From QHWK01 sp035315685 (GTDB lineage: Bacteria > Acidobacteriota > Vicinamibacteria > Vicinamibacterales > CAVVIG01): a DNA stretch of 19,018 bases. Below, piece after piece: positions 15,661 to 19,018 of the stretch. Each line of letters starts with the position of its first letter. Position 1 is the stretch's first letter. A model generated the notes under the pieces. The model did no database searches. It was given only the letters and a program-made list of their open reading frames with translations, and was not told where the DNA came from. Location of the stretch: assembly GCA_035315685.1 (NCBI GenBank), contig DATFXR010000444.1:1-19018 (forward strand), in the 5' to 3' direction. The translations under genes were made by a program, and so were the position numbers.

Positions 15661-16053
15661 ATGGCCGGGGCCGCGCGACCACGTGTGCTGCTGGCCGACG
15701 ACCACCCGGCGCTGCTCAAAGCGCTACGACGGCTGTTGCAGCCGGCCTGCGACGTCGTGGGTGAGGTAACCGTCGGTACTGCGGTCGTCGATGCCACTCA
15801 ACGGCTGATGCCGGACGTCGTGGTGCTCGACCTCGCGATGCCCGAGCTCAACGGCCTCGAGGCCTGCTGCCAGATTACGAACGCGACGCCCCAGACCAAG
15901 GTCGTCATTCTCACGGCCACAGACGATCCGGACGTTCGCCAGCGGGCCATCGAGATGGGAGCATTCGCGTTCGTACTCAAGCAGTTCGCGACTACCGAGC
16001 TTCCAAACGCCATCGAGCGAGCGGTGCGCGACGCGCCGGCGCGACGGCGGTGA
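15661..16053 (+). CDS. Single-domain response regulator (NarL/FixJ-type receiver)
   Basis: A 130-aa receiver with all phosphorylation residues: Asp13-Asp14 in LLADDHPALL, phospho-acceptor Asp57 in VVVLDLAMPELNG, Thr85 in VILTATDD and Lys107 in AFVLKQF. The sequence style is that of NarL/FixJ regulators, but it ends just after the receiver (AVRDAPARRR) with a basic tail, and the following DNA does not encode a LuxR-type helix-turn-helix in any frame that I can see. It therefore probably acts by protein contact or as a phosphate relay or sink, not by binding DNA. It is divergent from the PAS-PAS kinase and is its likely partner. A weak AGG lies 8 bases before the ATG. Confidence 0.9.
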   Translation: MAGAARPRVLLADDHPALLKALRRLLQPACDVVGEVTVGTAVVDATQRLMPDVVVLDLAMPELNGLEACCQITNATPQTKVVILTATDDPDVRQRAIEMGAFAFVLKQFATTELPNAIERAVRDAPARRR

Positions 16054-16273
16054 TGAATTCCGAATGCGCTTCCGAATCGGCGTTACCCGGCGGTTACAAG
16101 CACCAAGTATCCTGCGAGTCACCTCTTCGCCCGCGTGGGACGGAGCGCTCTTGTGCTGTGGTACGCATCAGGAATCTGGCGGCGGCTCCACGATCAACGG
16201 TCGCGCGAGACTCGAGAGCAAGATCACGCGAGTGAGTGGCCCCTCCCCGCCGGTCCGGCAGACAAAGCTGACG

Positions 16274-16378
16274 TTACATCAGCCATTGAAAGAGGACAGC
16301 GGCAGCGATCATCAGTCCGAACAGACCGAGCTCAATCCAGGGTTCCCAGCGATCGACGCGCGGTAATGGATGGAACAT
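16274..16378 (-). CDS. Candidate 34-aa single-span membrane protein
   Basis: Reading the minus strand from the ATG at 16378 gives MFHPLPRVDRWEPWIELG, followed by LFGLMIAAAVLFQWLM and a stop. It has a polar N-terminus with Arg and Trp residues that could sit at the membrane interface and one about 20-residue hydrophobic helix. This organised composition is unlike the shadow frames around it. The Shine-Dalgarno is weak (GGGTG about 10 bases upstream). I know no homologue; it may be a real small protein or chance. Confidence 0.35.
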   Translation of the reverse strand: MFHPLPRVDRWEPWIELGLFGLMIAAAVLFQWLM

Positions 16379-16530
16379 ACGTCATGCACCCTAACAGCGA
16401 TCGAGTCGCAGTACAAGCGAAAAACAATCGCATCTGAACGCCTGTCAGAAATTTACCGCTGCATCATCCCGTTCACGACCGCACCCACACGCCCTCCAGC
16501 GAACCCCGGCGAATTCCCGCCGTCGCCGGT

Positions 16531-16555
16531 CCCAGGTTGCCCGCCTGGGGATAAT
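16531..16555 (+). promoter_or_regulatory. Inverted repeat and -10 box at the bshB1 start
   Basis: CCCAGG-ttgcccg-CCTGGG (16531-16549) is a 6-bp inverted repeat with a 7-base loop, directly followed by GATAAT (16550-16555), a 5-of-6 match to TATAAT. The bshB1 ATG is at 16564, only 8 bases after the box, where transcription would be expected to start, and there is no well-spaced Shine-Dalgarno. No good -35 exists at 17 bases. Confidence 0.35.
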
Positions 16556-16563
16556 GTCATCCC

Positions 16564-17268
16564 ATGGATCTGCTCGTGTTCGGTCCACATCCCGACGATG
16601 CGGAGATCGGCCTGGGCGGGGTCATCGCGCGGCACACGACCGAGGGGTATACGGTCGGCATCATCGACCTGACAGCCGGCGAGCTGTCGAGCAACGGGAC
16701 ACCGCAGGGGCGGCGGATCGAAGCCGAGGCCGCGGCCAAAGTGCTTGGCCTTGCGTGCCGCGAGAATCTGGGCTGGCCCGACGGCGGCATTGTCAACACG
16801 CCGGAGCTGGTGCGCTCTGCGGCCGAGACCATCCGTCGGCACCGCCCGCTGTCGATCGCGATCCCGCACTGGCACGATCGTCATCCGGATCATGTCCGCG
16901 CGAGCGACGTCTTGACTTCCGCGGCCTTTGCGAGCGGACTCCGCCGGTATGCCGCCGATGGCGATCCCTGGCGGCCCGAGTGGGTCTGCTACTACTTCAT
17001 CAACGACTCGGTCGCACCATCCTTCGTCGTGGACGTCTCTGCGCAGTACGAAAAGAAATGGTCCGCCCTCGACTGCTATCGCAGTCAGTTCGCACCGGCC
17101 GCCGATGGCGGTGACGCTGTCGCGACGCGCCTGACGGCATCCACGTTTCGCGGGCTGATCGAGAGCCGCGACGCGCAGTTCGGCGCGTTGACGGGCGTGG
17201 CGTTCGCAGAAGGCGTCGTGGTGCGCGAACCGCTGCAGCGCGAGACGCTCCTCAAGCGATCGAGGTGA
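16564..17268 (+). CDS. bshB1: Bacillithiol biosynthesis deacetylase BshB1
   Basis: This zinc-dependent enzyme removes acetate from GlcNAc-malate to give GlcN-malate, the second step of bacillithiol synthesis. At 234 aa it has family length (LmbE/PIG-L fold). The zinc site is visible: His9 and Asp12 in FGPHPDDAEIGLGG and His110 in HWHDRHPDH. The GIIDLTAGELSSNGT and NLGWPDGG motifs and YRSQF near the C-terminus are typical of BshB1 rather than of mycothiol MshB. It lies 4 bases before bshA, as one operon. The start has no proper Shine-Dalgarno; see the -10 box just upstream. The final enzyme BshC (cysteine addition) is not in this window. Confidence 0.93.
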   Translation: MDLLVFGPHPDDAEIGLGGVIARHTTEGYTVGIIDLTAGELSSNGTPQGRRIEAEAAAKVLGLACRENLGWPDGGIVNTPELVRSAAETIRRHRPLSIAIPHWHDRHPDHVRASDVLTSAAFASGLRRYAADGDPWRPEWVCYYFINDSVAPSFVVDVSAQYEKKWSALDCYRSQFAPAADGGDAVATRLTASTFRGLIESRDAQFGALTGVAFAEGVVVREPLQRETLLKRSR

Positions 17269-17272
17269 ACGG

Positions 17273-18412
17273 GTGCGTATCGCGATCCTCTGCTACGCGT
17301 CGATCGGCGGCAGTGGTGTGGTCGCGACCGAGCTGGCGCATGCATTGGCCGAGCGCGGCCACGACGTGAACGTGCTCAGCCGTGAGCGGCCGTTCAGATG
17401 GCGATCGGATGTGCCCGGGCTGTCGTTCGTGCAGGTCCAGATGCCGGACTATCCGCTGTTCCGCGAACCCCAGTACCTCCTCGGGTTGACCAACTCCATC
17501 GTCAGGCTCGCACGGAGCCAGCCGATCGACATCCTGCATGCGCACTACGCGGTCCCGCACGCGACCGCCGCGCATCTCGCGCGCGAGATGCTGGCGCGCG
17601 GCCCTGGCAGCCGGCCACCGCGTACCGTCGCGACGCTGCACGGCACAGACATCACGCTGGTCGGCAGCGGCTACGAGACGGTCGTCGGCTACGCGATCGA
17701 GCACGCCGACGCCGTCACGGCCGTCTCCGCCAGCCTGCGCGACGACACGTTCCGCTCGCTCGGCATCGCGCGCGATATCCGGGTGATTCCGAATTTCCTG
17801 GAATGCTCGGAGTGGCAGCGGCGGCCCGATCCCGCGCTGCGGGAACGGATCTGCGGATCGCGCCCGAACCGACGCGTGTTGATCCACGTCTCGAACTTTC
17901 GACCGGTGAAACGAGTCGGCATTGTCGTCGACGTGTTCCGCCGCGTGCTCGAGCAGTTGGACGCGGTGCTCGTCATGGTCGGCGACGGGCCCGATCGGCC
18001 GCCGCTCGAGCGCGAGGTCGAGGCGTCGGGGCTTCAGGCTCGGGTGATGTTCGTCGGCGAGCAGCACGACCTCGTGTCGTGGTTGTCATCAGCCGACGTC
18101 TTCCTGCTGCCTTCGTCGCAGGAAAGCTTTGGCCTGGCCGCGTTGGAAGCCATGGCATGCGAGGTGCCGGTCGTCGCCAGCCGGGTCGGCGGACTGCCCG
18201 AGGTGATCGAAGACGGCGTCACCGGATTTCTTTGTCCGCCGGACGCCGTGGATCTGATGACCGCGCGCGTCGTCGATCTTCTGAGCGACGAGGCCATGCG
18301 GATGCGGATCGGACGGGCGAGCGCCGCCCATGTCCGCGCGACCTTCTGCGCGCACGAGGTGGTGCCGCTGTACGAGGCGTGCTACCGCGCTGCGCTCGGA
18401 CAAGGCGCGTAG
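17273..18412 (+). CDS. bshA: N-acetyl-alpha-D-glucosaminyl L-malate synthase BshA
   Basis: A GT4 glycosyltransferase that joins UDP-GlcNAc and L-malate, the first step of bacillithiol synthesis. 379 aa, family length. The N-terminal motif IGGSGVVATELAHALAERGHDV, HAHYAVPHATAAHLA and TLHGTDITLVGSG are strong BshA signatures. The donor domain shows VSNFRPVKR, VGDGPDR and Glu284-x7-Glu292 in ESFGLAALEAMA. The GTG start at 17273 follows bshB1 by 4 bases, with GAGGTGA overlapping the bshB1 stop as Shine-Dalgarno, so the two are translated together. The order bshB1-bshA differs from Bacillus, where bshA precedes other genes. The pathway provides thiol redox buffering in the cytoplasm. Confidence 0.95.
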   Translation: MRIAILCYASIGGSGVVATELAHALAERGHDVNVLSRERPFRWRSDVPGLSFVQVQMPDYPLFREPQYLLGLTNSIVRLARSQPIDILHAHYAVPHATAAHLAREMLARGPGSRPPRTVATLHGTDITLVGSGYETVVGYAIEHADAVTAVSASLRDDTFRSLGIARDIRVIPNFLECSEWQRRPDPALRERICGSRPNRRVLIHVSNFRPVKRVGIVVDVFRRVLEQLDAVLVMVGDGPDRPPLEREVEASGLQARVMFVGEQHDLVSWLSSADVFLLPSSQESFGLAALEAMACEVPVVASRVGGLPEVIEDGVTGFLCPPDAVDLMTARVVDLLSDEAMRMRIGRASAAHVRATFCAHEVVPLYEACYRAALGQGA

Positions 18413-18440
18413 AGTCACGCGGGCGCGATCCTGGAGCACT

Positions 18441-18530
18441 TCACTTCCGCGGCACACGGCGCTGGAGTTCGTCGAGCCAGTTCTGCACCAGGGTGATTCG
18501 AGCCGACGCTGTCGGCTCGTTGCCAGACCA
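18441..18530 (-). pseudogene. Possible remnant: C-terminal tail of a PD40/TolB-like protein
   Basis: In the 230-base gap after bshA, the minus strand encodes SARITLVQNWLDELQRRVPRK followed by a stop. A closing motif of the form VQNWxxELxRxVP is what I remember at the end of many acidobacterial PD40/TolB-like propeller and protein-kinase-linked proteins. Upstream in the same frame the text turns Ser/Gly/Ala-rich and has no propeller repeats, so only the tail seems left. The evidence is one short motif. Confidence 0.3.
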
Positions 18531-18642
18531 ATGCGTCCCGCTCGACGATGGCGCCAGTCTATGCCCGGCCGTTGCCCCTGCGCCACTCGTAAACGTGCGT
18601 TCAACGCTCGACTTGTGCACGAGATCCCGACGGGTCTGCCGG

Positions 18643-19018
18643 CTACGCGCGGCGAGCCGAACGGTCGGCGACGACGGTGACCTGCATGTCCCGCGCGAGA
18701 TGGACGATGCGCTGGACGAACGCCGATGCGAACCAGGATTGCAGCGCGCTCGACTTCTCGCGGGTGACGAAGATCTGTGTGACGCCGTGCAGGCGGGCGA
18801 ACGACACGATTGCCTCCGCCACGTGGGCGCCTTCGAGGACTCGGGTTTCGATACGAAGGCCGCGCGCGAAGTTGAGATGACGCTGCAGACTCTCCTGTTC
18901 GTCGGCGGTCAAGCCGGCGAAGTCCTTGCCTTTCGACACATACACCGCGAGGCAGTCGGCGCGGAGATAGTCCGCGACGCGGCGTCCTCGCCTGATCAGC
19001 GCCGCGCTGGACGGATCG
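18643..19018 (-). CDS. KdpD-like protein, C-terminal universal-stress (Usp) domain, 5' end outside window
   Basis: The frame is open to the right edge; 124 residues are present. It starts in DPSSAALIRRGRRVADYLRA and continues LAVYVSKGKDFAGL, SLQRHLNFARGLRIETRVLEG, VAEAIVSFARLHGVTQIFVTR and VVADRSARRA-stop. This is the Usp-like domain that follows the Kdp sensor domain in KdpD: the LIRR-x-RR start, the AVYV strand, the nL-xA-xxL helix, and G-xxVAEAI-xFAR-xxxVTqIfV all fit. The protein stops straight after the domain, with no DUF4118 membrane part or kinase, so it is a short-form KdpD (N-terminal domain plus Usp) or a stand-alone stress protein. A GTG at 18945 could be misread as a start but cuts the first strand. 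A potassium transport operon may lie to the right. Confidence 0.75.
   Translation of the reverse strand, partial: DPSSAALIRRGRRVADYLRADCLAVYVSKGKDFAGLTADEQESLQRHLNFARGLRIETRVLEGAHVAEAIVSFARLHGVTQIFVTREKSSALQSWFASAFVQRIVHLARDMQVTVVADRSARRA

Larger units (their letters stand above)
16054..16563. other. 510-base stretch without a large gene
   Basis: Between the response regulator and bshB1. Open frames of about 100 codons exist on the plus strand (16064-16366, 16135-16437) but their translations are Ser/Arg-rich without hydrophobic core or motifs. The base composition is less GC-rich than the genes. It holds a candidate 34-aa minus-strand ORF (16274-16378) and the inverted repeat and -10-like box before bshB1 (16531-16555). 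Confidence 0.6.

Noticed and set aside
16054..16250. A LuxR-type helix-turn-helix after the receiver, lost by frameshift
   Set aside because: I looked in the following frames and saw no LTxRExEVL-like or similar motif.
16064..16437. Two overlapping open frames of about 100 codons before bshB1
   Set aside because: No hydrophobic core, no motif, no Shine-Dalgarno; composition typical of random frames.

Overview
The window is high-GC DNA (about two thirds G+C by eye) that is densely coded on both strands. The mixture suggests an Acidobacteriota genome, most likely Vicinamibacteria-like: adjacent bacillithiol genes bshB1-bshA, a secreted YVTN-type beta-propeller, a double-PAS histidine kinase, and a C-terminal remnant typical of PD40/TolB-like proteins of that phylum. 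This placement is an inference from gene content and base composition. I see no tRNA, rRNA, CRISPR array, transposase or integrase.

Layout. 1-1653 (minus): secreted beta-propeller protein, cut by the left edge. 1942-2196 (plus): small hypothetical behind a recognisable promoter. 2246-5764 looks like a membrane-lipid island: phosphatidylserine decarboxylase (minus), a divergent class III aminotransferase with a long N-terminal extension (plus), an Mpo1/DUF962-like membrane protein (minus), and a decayed phospholipid N-methyltransferase with its SAM-binding core deleted (plus). 5790-7025 (minus): GT4 glycosyltransferase of the MgtA/SqdX kind.

7292-14021 is a phosphorus block: exopolyphosphatase (Ppx/GppA), polyphosphate kinase (Ppk1) with a 4-base overlap, inorganic pyrophosphatase (convergent), and then the most unusual gene of the window. 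This is one polypeptide of about 755 residues joining a capless phosphonatase-like HAD domain, a PhnW-type 2-aminoethylphosphonate transaminase and a PhnZ-type diiron HD oxygenase. It appears to combine parts of two alternative 2-aminoethylphosphonate routes in one chain, next to genes that store and release phosphate.

13979-16053: a PAS-PAS histidine kinase divergent from a single-domain response regulator. 16054-16563 has no large gene but holds a candidate 34-residue membrane protein and the bshB1 promoter region. 16564-18412: bshB1-bshA, making the GlcN-malate precursor of bacillithiol. 18441-18530 is a remnant coding tail, and 18643-19018 is the C-terminal universal-stress domain of a KdpD-like protein cut by the right edge.

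Themes: phosphorus economy (phosphonate, polyphosphate and pyrophosphate), phospholipid head-group metabolism with a lost methylation step, and thiol redox. The hexamer CGATCG is strikingly frequent through the window.
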